This document shows positions 10,960 to 21,316 of a DNA stretch of 64,000 nt, piece by piece. The stretch's first letter is position 1. Each line of letters opens with the position of its first letter. The notes under the pieces are model-generated. The model did no database searches and was not told the origin of the DNA. It worked only from the letters and a program-made list of their open reading frames with translations. The position numbers and the translations under genes were made by a program. The stretch comes from Trichosphaerium sp. ATCC 40318 (taxonomy: Eukaryota > Discosea > Flabellinia > Trichosidae). The DNA is taken from NCBI GenBank assembly GCA_038496445.1, contig JALMLS010000071.1:1-64000 (forward strand), written 5' to 3'.

Positions 10960-12771
10960 GTTGCTATACTTGTATTGTTGTGTCTCTTGACAACACGTGA
11001 AAATTGTGTAACCGGGGAAATATTTACAACGAATATTCGTACCACATATTTCGTAAATCTTCGAGAATTTTGTGCAAAGCTTATAAATGCTCTTATACGC
11101 ATATTCTACACTGCCAGCACTCTAGCACCAATTTCATCAAGTTTCAAAATAGGAGTTGACTAAAAGTCAATACCCAGACCATATGTCATGTAGGGATTAC
11201 CTCTGCAATGTATATTATATCTATGCGAACGAGAGAGCTTGATAAATCATGTGACAGGTAGAAATTCATGAGTTTCAGCTTTCTAGAAATTACAGCGAAT
11301 TTCGCCACACCTTCCCTATTTCGGGTTTTAGAAACCCTCTATTTGGTAGCTATTATCAAGTCCTTTGAGAGATACGAAACCATATACCTCCGTGAAATTA
11401 TAGGATGGGTAAAACCGAATAATATCGGGTTTTGTTATAAATTTGCAGTTTTGTTCGTTGTTGTGTTGGTCACGTGGTGTCTACTGGTTTTTTGTTTCTG
11501 AAAAGAGGAACATTAATGTAATCTGTTTTGTGAATATGAATTTATATATTTTCAGGATTCATTTAATCCAGGTTATCCTAATTGTTTGGGTTTCTGATTG
11601 AATAAGTTCAAAGGTAATTAAACGGCGAAATCCACGTTAAAACTTAGTATCACAGAGTGTTTGCGGATTACCTTTCCCGTTGTAGGTAATCTAAAAAAAG
11701 CGACTTGAATCCTGAAAGGAGTTTTTGTTATTTGTGGCTGAAAGTCAGATAAACGGTAGTTTGAGAGCTACCAACAAAGACAATCACCGACAATGATAAC
11801 TACATACACAGAGTCTAACACATGCTTAAAGCAACTTGATCAAACTTGGATCTAATCATAGCTGTGCCAACGACAATCTTAGTGGGTAACGGGTTCCCAA
11901 ATGTTGGGGTTTCCTATTTTAAAATGAAAGCTCGTGTTTACAATAAAAATATTCGGCTGACGAGAAGTGACTCTGTTGACTTGGCCTACAACCATTGCTA
12001 CTTTACGCAGCCTGAATACATAGAAATGGGTATTTTCGGTCTAACAACACGAAGACTTCAAGCAGTGGAAATATGGGAGTCCACAGTACGTTTACGAGTG
12101 GTGACAAGCATGAAGCACTGCTTCGTCTATCATAATGATGTGGCATGAGAATGTCAAATGAAGGAGAATAAATCAAAGACTTGCCGATACAAAAGCATAG
12201 GATAAAGGCGCACTGCACTCGGGTACCGGAACTTTTTCATGACTTCTTGAAAGTACAGCTAGGTTCACTTGTTTGATTAGAGTTGGAGGTACAGTTTTTG
12301 GAACAAAGCTCCAGAATAGAACATCACTTATAAATAAGTGACGACATGCTCGCCACTTCCGAAACCTCCAGTCGATATTCGAACAGGATCTACACTAGTT
12401 GTGAGCCAATTGATACATGTTTGTTGCCCGTATTGTTGTTATGGAGACATTTTGTTAATGTACAACCTATGGAGTACCATATCGCTCTTGCATTTGATAC
12501 CTTCATTAGCTTCGTTTGTTGTTAAAACTCGTGCATTACTTGTAATAAAAGTGTAGCGCACTTGTTTGTATTGTATAGCAGCTCAACTCTAAATTCAATA
12601 GGCGCTGCTCCATGTTTTAGGCGAAATACCTCGACTTGCCAAAAGCAAAGGCTTTTGTTGTAAAGTTCTTGCTGCTTACAGTAACCTTGATGCTCTTCTA
12701 TCAAGTATTAAGCACAAGATGCCGAATGGAAAGCTAAAGAAAAAAGAGGTGACCACAATACCAAGCACAGC
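10960..12771. other. Gene-poor stretch, no supported gene
   Basis: Scattered short frames, for example 11268-11501 (hydrophobic) and 11846-12148 (non-ATG start), have no recognisable domains and no convincing splice partners. CACGTG occurs near 10995 and 11470. I cannot support a gene here. Confidence 0.35.
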
Positions 12772-12892
12772 GGCAACTTGCACAAGCGCAACAACCTAAA
12801 GACGCAGAAGAGGGTCAACATGCACTAATGGAAATGATTGATCGTATTAGAAAGGAAGAGCAAGAAAAAACCAGACTTCGTAGACTTCAAAG
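12772..12892 (+). pseudogene. Isolated coiled-coil exon of a broken gene
   Basis: An open stretch ends at a GTACAT donor and encodes a charged helix, QAQRQLAQAQQ and then DRIRKEEQEKTRLRRL. Immediately upstream the frame is closed by TGA with no acceptor between, while the other frames stay open just before it, as expected after a small indel. No partner exon is recognisable. It may be a fragment of a decayed gene. Confidence 0.3.
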
Positions 12893-12970
12893 GTACATCC
12901 AAAACAGTTTCTTACTTTATTCTTACTCCGAATAGGCTAAAGAAGCAAAAGACAAACCAAAGGTAAGGAG

Positions 12971-13050
12971 CTATGGAATCAAGGCATTGGCTGGTGTATA
13001 TGATATCAATGTACTAATGAAGGTTTAAATGCATTAAAAGGTGCTTGTAT
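12971..13050 (+). pseudogene. LRR fragment of the LAGVHTI family
   Basis: Reads YGIKALAGVYDINV and, after a small deletion, TNEGLNALKGA. This equals two consecutive repeats of the 34.4-kb LRR gene type. Nothing of the remaining gene is left around it. Confidence 0.6.
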
Positions 13051-14461
13051 TGTTAGATGCTAAGCAAATATGGTTTCAGGCTTTCGATAAGTTGAAGGAG
13101 TTCCACTATCTTTTTTAGTGATGAATACTGTATTGTTCGAATAAAGTAATCCATATTTTGGTTTATCAGTGTGAGTATGTAGTTTGCTTTAACAACTACC
13201 ACTGCTTTACTTACGTACTAGCTCCCATAATACAAACTCTTAGGGATGAAAAAGGTGTAGGTTCCAAGTAATAGCGAACTAAAACTTGGGATTATTGTTT
13301 ATCTTTTTTTTTAGTGCTAATCTGGGTCAACTCCGCACCAAAAGAAGGCACTACAACACTTGTTGAATTAGTACCTTAATCACAGCACTGTAGTGACACA
13401 GAGCATCCAAAAAGTATAGACACGTGCGGTATCTATGTTTTGAAGATGACAACGGTAATAATTGTGAACGTTTGATTAAATGACACAGTGAACCTTACGA
13501 ATAAATATCTAGTGATACATGATGTTAGTTCGATCCAGAGGTGAGTAGGGGATTGGTTTTTGAGATAATTCAAAAAAAGTAGCGTAAAAATTCAACAAGA
13601 GTATTGAAAGACTAAAGAGCACCAAATTACGCGATGCCGCTCACTTGGTATCGTGGTTGTTTACTCTTGAAGTTCCATTATCGCAAAAGCTCTAAACATT
13701 CACCAACTTGAGAGATCTACTATGAATTTACACTCTACACTCCACACAGGTGAAAACCAACCGCTTGATTGGTATTTTATTATAAAATTGCGCCAAACAC
13801 CGTTTTTGAGGTACTACACGCAATCTAATATCCGATTCTACACTGCACACCCATCAAGCAAAAGAGTTAGCTTTTGAAGTCATAGCAACCACATTTACAC
13901 TTAGTATTATGCTTATACACTCTCAACAATCAGGGAGTCCTTCAAAAAGCGGTTGGTAGCGTTTTAGGTCTTTTTTGACGGTTTTTACCGTAAACGCTGT
14001 GAAGTAAAATGCACCAACGGATTTTCAAGTACGGTTACTATTTGGTACAACCGGTGGATTGTTTTGAGAGAAATGAAAAGAACAAGAAGAAAATAATTTT
14101 CAATCTACAGCGTTTTTGCAACTAATCAATCAAACAAATTCTTCTTTACGCTATAGTAATACTACGGTTTTATTTGCGCTAAATAGTTGCTTTAGCATGT
14201 AAAAACACTGTGTGATTGGAGATTTCTTTAACGGCACCAAAAAACTGCACGCCTTGAAACTGTGCCGCTTTGATGGTTTCGTTTGATCGCTTTCATGATG
14301 TTAATTACGTAGTTGTTTGAAGTTTGTAAAAATCCAGTTAATCACTCTAGCCACCCCTTCAGAGAATGCGAGAACGGTTTGAATTAGGTTCATTGTGAAA
14401 ATTTAATAATTTTAAAATCAAAACTCAAAACTCACTAGAGTGTAGCAACTGCTTACATAAA
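13051..14461. other. Intergenic, no gene seen
   Basis: All frames are broken at short intervals. A T-run at 13306-13313 and one CACGTG near 13421 are the only features I noted. I could not identify RNA genes or repeats. Confidence 0.35.
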
Positions 14462-15340
14462 ATGCCACACCAAACAACAAACAGCTCTTCTTCGTTGACA
14501 AGTACAGGTCCAATGTATAACGAACTCAACGCAGCACTTAATTACTTGAGTAAACGTCTACGAGAGGATGTATCTGAGGAAGAAAAAAAAGAGCTACGAA
14601 ATTTCTTAGTTCAGATCATTACCGACAGATTTGAGGGCCACTGGTACCCTGAAAATCCTTCTAAGGGCAACGGATACAGGTTCGTATCATGAATTCTGTT
14701 ACCTAATCACTTGTGTTTTTGCCCTTTTTAAGTGTAATCAATCAAACGATTTCAATCTAGACATTTATTTATTCAATCTAGATCAATCATGTATAATGGC
14801 GACAAGATTGATAAGGTTTTGCGTGATGCTGCTAAACAAGCGCACATACCAGGCGGGCTTACTCATAAATTGGTGCGTTTTTGGATTTACTTAAAATACT
14901 TAAAAATACATTTGTGATCGCTTACCTGCAAAAAAAAAAAGCAAACTCATGATAGATTGTACTTACGTTTCTATTTTTAGGGTGAAGATAACTTTGTACT
15001 ATGGATTGACCCTGGTTGTGTGAGCGTCAAGTACACAAGTGGCAAGTACAGACACCATGTACATACGCTATACCAAAAACCGTTTTCAACAAACACATCA
15101 ACAAAGAGTTACAAGAAACCAATAACAAAAACAAATGTACATAAGCCTTGGTCCACACATGGTGTTTGGATACCTCCCACAAACAAAACGTCAAATTTCT
15201 CACAAGGTGAACCAAAGAGACTATCGCCTAAGTGTTTGAGTGCAACTTCACAGGCGTTCTATCCTTCTAAAGGTCAAACATCACGTGATGTTACTTCTTG
15301 CAGGTCAGATGACAAGATTACGTTTCACACAGCTCCATAA
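14462..15340 (+). CDS. BTG/Tob family protein
   Basis: Three exons (14462-14679, 14782-14872, 14981-15340) give about 222 residues. The N-terminal BTG domain is clear: a helix with LNYLSKRLREDVSEEEK, box A GHWYPENPSKGNGYR, a helix DKVLRDAAKQAHIPGGL, and box B WIDPGCVSVKYTSG. In animals and fungi BTG/Tob proteins bind the Caf1 deadenylase and promote mRNA deadenylation. The roughly 95-residue C-terminal tail is Ser/Thr/Lys-rich and looks disordered; no PAM2 motif is evident. The gene is transcribed toward the LRR gene, only 50 bp from its stop. Confidence 0.85.
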
Positions 15341-15390
15341 CACAAGCGTGTAAAAATAAATGGAAAAAAACTTAATCATACTATAACCGT

Positions 15391-16560
15391 CTAGTTTATT
15401 CCAGTGTTCTTTTCTACAATTTCAAGCCCAGGTATAGCACACCGCATCGCATCCAATTGTTCTTGTGTAATATCATGATATTCATAATACCGCCTGTCTA
15501 TGACTCCAGGTGTACTGCCACAAAGAACAAAGGTGCGCAAGTTTGTTAGTGAAAATAAATACTTAATGCCAATATTTGATATTTTAATACAGTGAGACAA
15601 GTCCAAATGTTTTAGGTTGGTGAGAGTTCCATACAGCAATAAATCATCGTCAATCACTTCACAATTGAAAAGCATCAGAGATTCGAGAGAAGCTAGTTTG
15701 GAAAGACTAGACAGTTGCTTAATAAGCCATTTGGATTTTGCCTCCAAGTGCAACTTTTTCAGTGAGGTGAACTCTGCGAAAGCTCTGGCGGTTGTTGCCG
15801 CTCGTCCAAGAATTGTAAGCGATGTAAGTCTTTTCATACAAAAATGCAAAGGCTTGAAACCGCTATCCGTCAGAAACTGGTTCTTCTCAAATCCACGTGA
15901 TATCTCAAGTGTTAGCTCCTCCATGTTTGAAAGTGGAGCTAAGCCAGGTAATGTGCTATCACTAATGATGCAACCCCTCAACGAAAGTACCCTTAAATTG
16001 TGTAGAGCACCCAATGATACTAAGGTTCCAATGTTGGGGTATTGATATGTATGGTATTGTCCATCAGGTTCATCCTCGCATCCACCAATAAGTTCAAGTT
16101 TTTGTAAATTAGAAAAAAGAGATAGGCGCTTCAAGCCTGTAGAAGTAACGCCCATGGGTAATGAAAGACATGTCAGATTTGGAAAACTAGCCAAGTCCTC
16201 TATAAAATCATCTTTGAACCACGTGTAAGATGTAGATATATCACGTGTAAACTGGAGATTGTAAGATTCTTTCTGTTTTTTTTGGATGTTAAATGTCTCC
16301 AGGTACATGGGATGGTTTTTAAAAACCACAGTCGAAACTGTGTCGGTGTAAGGAAAGAGTTCAACATAACGCGAATCCTTTTTGTTATAGCTATAGTGAA
16401 AACCAATACAAACCGATGAAATCATTCTAGTGGAATACAAGAACCTGTGCCAGTTCGTAGATGTACAAGACAACCTCTTTTTATCGTACTCTGATAAAAA
16501 AGCTGCAATAATGTACCACTCGTCCGCACCAAGTATTTTAATTGCTAAGGGGTGTTCCAT
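15391..16560 (-). CDS. Leucine-rich-repeat protein with F-box-like N-terminus
   Basis: A single open frame of 389 residues. Residues about 10-45 (ADEWYIIAAFL, then LSCTSTNWHRFL) fit a divergent F-box. From about residue 125 there are irregular LRRs with the LxxLxLxxC pattern, for example LTCLSLPMG, LQKLELIGG, LRVLSLRGC, LKHLDLSHC and LRTFVLCGS. These repeats differ from the highly regular LAGVHTI repeats elsewhere in the window, so it belongs to a different LRR subfamily. A role as substrate receptor of an SCF ubiquitin ligase is inference. The antisense open frame over this gene is a shadow. Confidence 0.7.
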   Translation of the reverse strand: MEHPLAIKILGADEWYIIAAFLSEYDKKRLSCTSTNWHRFLYSTRMISSVCIGFHYSYNKKDSRYVELFPYTDTVSTVVFKNHPMYLETFNIQKKQKESYNLQFTRDISTSYTWFKDDFIEDLASFPNLTCLSLPMGVTSTGLKRLSLFSNLQKLELIGGCEDEPDGQYHTYQYPNIGTLVSLGALHNLRVLSLRGCIISDSTLPGLAPLSNMEELTLEISRGFEKNQFLTDSGFKPLHFCMKRLTSLTILGRAATTARAFAEFTSLKKLHLEAKSKWLIKQLSSLSKLASLESLMLFNCEVIDDDLLLYGTLTNLKHLDLSHCIKISNIGIKYLFSLTNLRTFVLCGSTPGVIDRRYYEYHDITQEQLDAMRCAIPGLEIVEKNTGIN

Positions 16561-17523
16561 CTGCGCGTAGATTTGAGTATAGAAACAGTTTTGAAACGGA
16601 AGAATTCGTATGACGAAAGAACCTGTTTACTGAACGCTGTGTAACACAAGTATATTTACAGTAGCAACTTCTGAGGGGCCAGCAGTGTGGATTTAATGGT
16701 TATCATTATCACGTGTACTATCGCTTGTTGGCATGTGCTTTGTTCAACGTATTGTCGAACGACAACACATTGTCTGTGGTGGCTCTTTTTAACTCAACGC
16801 CGCTAAACTATGGTATTTGACTTGAAATGTCCTTTTTCTGTAGAAAACAACTTTACCGTTCTGTGTTTCAGAAGTTCTGGCAGCTCTCCGACCGCGTTTT
16901 CGTCTTAGTGGCGGTAGTGGGTGATTTCTGCTTGCTATCGTATAAACTGCTTCGGTTGGTTGCTTGTCTTTGTTGGATCAGTCCAGCTCGTTCAAACGCC
17001 TGAAATGTCTCACATTTCAGACATTACAATCAATCACTGTCTTTTACCTTCAACGGGAAAAGCTGTATCTCGATAGCTGTATCAATACAAACGAGACAAT
17101 AGTACTCAACCTCATACGGTTAAAGAAGAATGTTGTAGATGGCCAAGAAGAATAAAACCAGAGCTCTTACAGTTCACATAAAGATCCAGAAGCATCTCCT
17201 ACCATCAACGTGCCTACCCTTGATATCCTCAGCAAATAAATCAAAACGTGGCGATACATCGGATCTCCATCACCATGTTCAAAGTGTAAAAAGCAAGCTT
17301 TGGATAGAACAGTAAGTTCAGTTTTACAAAAAAGCAGCACCAAAGGAAGACGATGTTGACGGGTTCTGTATCAGCGCTCCTTTTGACGTTAATGCTGTAT
17401 CAGATTTAGTTCCTGTGATTGGATTGATACAAAGCGTTAAGATTTTTTTGATTTATTGTATGTTTCATTCAAGTTTTGAACTTGAACACCAAATACCAAC
17501 TCTTTATTGTCAAATACTTCAAA
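16561..17523. other. Intergenic with a possible decayed exon
   Basis: A stretch near 17348-17425 reads KEDDVDGFCISAPFDVNA, but no start, partner exon or domain can be supported. CACGTG occurs near 16709. Confidence 0.3.
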
Positions 17524-18949
17524 ATGTCACAACTCGTGCCTGTTACATGCATACTTCTCGTTTTACTTTCCCTTCACGTGATATGCGGTCCTCCTGATCT
17601 ATCTTTAGCGACAATACCTGTCGGTTACTACGGTGGTCAGAACGTAAGCCATAGATCAGAAGAAAGCCTTCACATGCTTGCAAAAATGCGTGTGATACTA
17701 ATAGAAAAGTGGGAAGGCCCGTGTTGGGATGAATGTATGGCAAATTCGACACACGACCCACCTATACCATGCCAAGCATCTTGTGGTGCTGATTTATATC
17801 AAGTAAGGACTATGAAGGAAGCACAGGCAATTAACCCTAAATTATCCATTGTTTTTTACTTAAACACGTTGTACGACTTTGGGTTCATTACAATACATCA
17901 AAAGGCATTAGATATAGGTGCTGATGTTGTAATGACTAATGGTAAACTGATGTCCATAAAGAATGATAACGGTATGCCTCATGTAAACACTTTCGATCAA
18001 GGAAAGAAAAAAACACGTGATATGTGGTTAAAGTTTTTGGCGGATAAAAAAGTAGATGGCGTTTTCCCTGATAAGACTTATATAAGAGCATTCTATAACG
18101 AATCTGAAGAATTTTGGTACGACGAGGAAGTTAAAACAACAGCTTTTTCTTTCGAACTTTCTGTCAACTTTTTCCTTTACCTTTTCTTTAATGCACGTGA
18201 TTTATTTGCGAGACAAGTCATGATTTTATTTCCTTTTGCTTAGAAGGATACGCATCGTCGCCCATTGGAGAGAAAAGACAAACTATATTCCAACTTTATC
18301 TTGCTATTTTGACATGCTTGTATCAATCTGCTAACAAATTTGTTTTCAGGCAATTATGCGAATCAAACAATGACATAAGTGATTGGGACGAATCTTGTGG
18401 AGAGATATCAGAAGCTGATGCTAAAGCATATAATGAAGGAAAAGATCTGTTGATGGATGGTATTTATAAATTATTCGGTAAGAATGGAGTTGTTTTCTTC
18501 AATACAACACGAACTGTTGGTACGAGAAATTATCAACCAGCGGAGATAATTGAAGGCGTAAAAAATGCTTTCAAAACGGGTGCTACTTATGTTTACTTGA
18601 CAGTACGTGAACGTTTTGGTCAACTTTTTTTGTTATTGCTTGTAATCTATCACGTGATTTTTTGTTTTGTTGATACTTACAAAAATGTGCTTAGCTCGCT
18701 GGGCATGAAGCAAGTGCGCAGCCTGGCTGGATTTGTTCTCAAAGGCATATCATTATGTTCTTGTTGGCAGTTGAAGAAGGATGTATTCTAGGATGTAATG
18801 GCTGGGATCCTCAATTTGATAAGCCTCTTGGAAATCCATTAGGACCAGCTACAGTCGAAGGAGATGTTTACACCCGTAAATTTGCTTCAGGAACATCTGT
18901 AACATGGAATACAAAGACAGACCAAGGCGAAATTAACTGGTCTTCCTAA
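17524..18949 (+). CDS. Secreted protein resembling a TIM-barrel glycosidase family
   Basis: Three exons (17524-18116, 18350-18602, 18695-18949) give about 366 residues. A signal peptide (residues 1-21, LVPVTCILLVLLSLHVICG) is followed by VGYYGG, an EKWEGPCWDECMA motif, FYLNTLYDFGF, DNGMPHV, GVFPDK and, near the end, FLLAVEEGCILGCNGWDP. The alternation of strand-like motifs with conserved D/E/W suggests a barrel glycoside hydrolase-like fold similar to secreted proteins of oomycetes and algae; the activity is not known to me. The 233-nt first intron restores WQLCESNN in frame; reading through it gives a false extension. Both introns contain CACGTGATTT. Confidence 0.65.
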
Positions 18950-19255
18950 CTTGATAGTTCAATAAAAACAGAGTTGAAATGCAAGACCAAAACCCTGTTC
19001 TTTTGAAACAAGTACTTGAGCACTCGAATAAGTTGGCGTTGTACAACGCCATCGCTCAACCCATTATCAAAATGGTACTCTTGAGGTTCAGTTAGAAAAA
19101 TAACTACTTGTGCACCTCTATTTCAGTGTTGCATAAAAGCACTCATCCAGTGGTCAATGCAACCATTATAAGCACACAAATATCCACAAGGTTGGAATAC
19201 GCTCTTGACGTTGTCCATACAAATACAACAACCTCTTTTCGCGCTCCATTTTTAT
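18950..19255 (-). pseudogene. RING-finger gene remnant
   Basis: The minus strand encodes KRGCCICMDNVKSVFQPCGY and then LCAYNGCIDHW, a C3HC4-type RING core in which the usual PCGH histidine is a tyrosine. A TGA follows MSAFMQH, then the frame stays open to the stop that overlaps the glycosidase stop codon. The final Cys pair of the RING is missing. With an altered ligand, an internal stop and no start, it is probably a pseudogene of an E3 ubiquitin ligase. Confidence 0.5.
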
Positions 19256-20394
19256 TAAGGTAAGGCAACGTAAGTTCACTTGTGCTTTCTACTCTGTTTA
19301 TCTTCTTTTTATATGACATCATCTGTCTTGTCTTCTACCACATTTACAGTAAATATATTAATAAATATATTGTGCTCCACAACCTGTAAAGATGGTTACT
19401 ACAAAGTCCACAAATTAAACATTCATTTTACATACCATTAACCTTCCATCGTTATGTGTAATCATGCCTGTTCTGGCCTTACTTACAACACCTCGTTGGC
19501 GAGTAAGGGCCATATACGAACGCGCTGCAACTAAAATGAAATAGATGCGTTCTGGTGGCCGCCAAAGACTAAGTAAAACAAACGAAATTTCGTAATTTCA
19601 GGTTAAGTGAATAAGTAAAACTTGAAAAACTTTTTAAACGTAGTGGCTGTACTACTATTTATATTTGTAAGCGTCACGATGTACGACGAATCAATTCCGT
19701 TTCAAACAGCTTATTCTTGCAAAGTAAGGCACGTCTACGATTAATACAGTGTATACATAGTTTTAATGTCATTTTGGAGTGGTTTAGTGACGTTTCAAGT
19801 AGGTAAACGTGTTCTTCCGTTGTACTTTGTGTTTGACGTAGAAAACAGTGAGAAGTGTAAGCATTGCAATAGAATTTGCATCTCAGAGCTCTTTTATCGT
19901 AGTCGATGACGTTTCGTGTCAAAAAACGTGATCTGTGGGGTTTTTTGTGTGATCGCTCTGTGACTGTTTTAATTATGTTTTTCAGCAGTACGCACTCATT
20001 AATATATGTTACTAGTTACAAAGCACGTTTTCACGCTCGTTAAAACTATTTCACCCGTTTTCGTTTAATTGGCCCTAATACATTACTGTGAAAACACGCA
20101 GTACTCAAATAAAGTCTGAAACTTCTTATTGGAGTGAGTTGCAAGTTTGTTTTCGTTTACTTGTGAGGTTGAATCTTTCTGTGGATATCCTTGAGTAAAC
20201 CAACGCCATACGCGTAGAAATAACTTCGTTAGTCTGCATACGACGTATACTACATGTTCAAGAAAATTGGTTTGTTCAGAAATGGAATTCGCCGTTGCAC
20301 TGCCCCAAACGCCTTTTTGTTAATGTAATATGATTATACTTACGCAATGGCGTGTATACAGATGGTTTGTAAGGATTTTGTGCCTTTTTGGAGT
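19256..20394. other. Intergenic, no gene seen
   Basis: One 82-codon minus frame (19674-19922) has no recognisable domain. The rest is broken in all frames. Confidence 0.35.
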
Positions 20395-20805
20395 GTTTTA
20401 TAAATTGCTCAGCACAAAGTAAACCAATTTGAAAAACAGTTGCACGTCAAGTACTCCCGTTGGCAAGGCTTTGCTGTCAGAGGTTTTAGTGTAAACGGTA
20501 TTTTACTCAGCTCAACGTAAACCAATTCGAACCAAAGTCACAACTATCTGAATCACCATGGACAGGGCTACAGGTATTGTCTATCCCACAATTTTTTTTT
20601 GTTTGAGTTTCAGGTGTATAAAAGAAAACGAATATATCGTGTTATCGTATTTGTAAAAAAGTACCATGAGCACTTATCATGTAAAAATTCTGAAATGATC
20701 TCAATGCCCAAAATCTGTCTTGGATGCGCCAAAGCTATAATGACCCTGAAATAACTGACTAAGACCGTAACCTGGTAGCCATATCTTTTTGTGAAAAATC
20801 CTTTG
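20395..20805 (-). repeat. Dispersed repeat, copy 1
   Basis: Read on the minus strand, this matches 39580-39830 in order: AAAAAGATATGGCT, TCAGGGTCATTATAG, CATCCAAGAC, TTTTGGGCATTGAGATCA, AGATAGTTGTGACT, GGTTCGAATT, TTGAGCTGAGTAA. This copy carries about 130 bp, beginning after AAGTG, that the other copy lacks. The two copies lie in opposite orientation 19 kb apart. No coding capacity is evident. Confidence 0.75.
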
Positions 20806-21316
20806 GTGCCGTATCTATCTGACTTCCATGAAGGGGTTAGCCAGTGATTGATTCCGGCGCGTTGCAAATTACATAGCATCAAACCTTGATGATTTCGACC
20901 TAAGTATTCTCATAATTTTCTTACTTTTTGATACAATTTATCTAAAGTTACCAAACTTTTTTGGGTATTCTCGCTAAACTGCATACTTCTGGTACATGAT
21001 TGTTTGTTAAGTGGTATTTACACTAATAAAAACCTCCCTAAATATGAATACAGCATTGAAGTCTATTGTTTTGGTGAATTATCTTTGCTTGTTGGTACAC
21101 CTTTACTAAAGAATACACGTTTTACGATCTATTTTATTGCAAAGCAATAGTAGACAATGAGAACAATGCATTGGCGGGTGCACAAGAATTTACAAGAGGG
21201 CTACTTAATCAAAGGATATACACAAGAGTTGCTTATTAAATGAAGGCCCGCAAGCTATTGTAGTAATGAACGCTGGCCCTACCTTTGTTTTATGTAAGCA
21301 CTATTACTTTTGTGTT
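20806..21316. other. Intergenic, downstream of the PUA/EVE-like gene
   Basis: No supported gene; frames are short and composition is AT-rich. Confidence 0.4.

Noticed and set aside
15617-16045. Plus-strand frame of 142 codons
   Set aside because: Antisense of the 15391-16560 LRR gene, with no domain of its own.
16964-17155. 63-codon frame as a gene
   Set aside because: No domain, no splice partner, and typical of chance frames in this composition.
18117-18349. Extension of the glycosidase-like protein through its first intron
   Set aside because: The added residues are T-rich-derived and hydrophobic; splicing 18116 to 18350 gives FWQLCESNN, consistent with the family.
18950-19255. Alternative genetic code with TGA read as Cys or Trp, suggested by the RING frame
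   Set aside because: Other genes in the window end at TGA in the expected place (783, 26657, 52684, 55912), so TGA is a normal stop.
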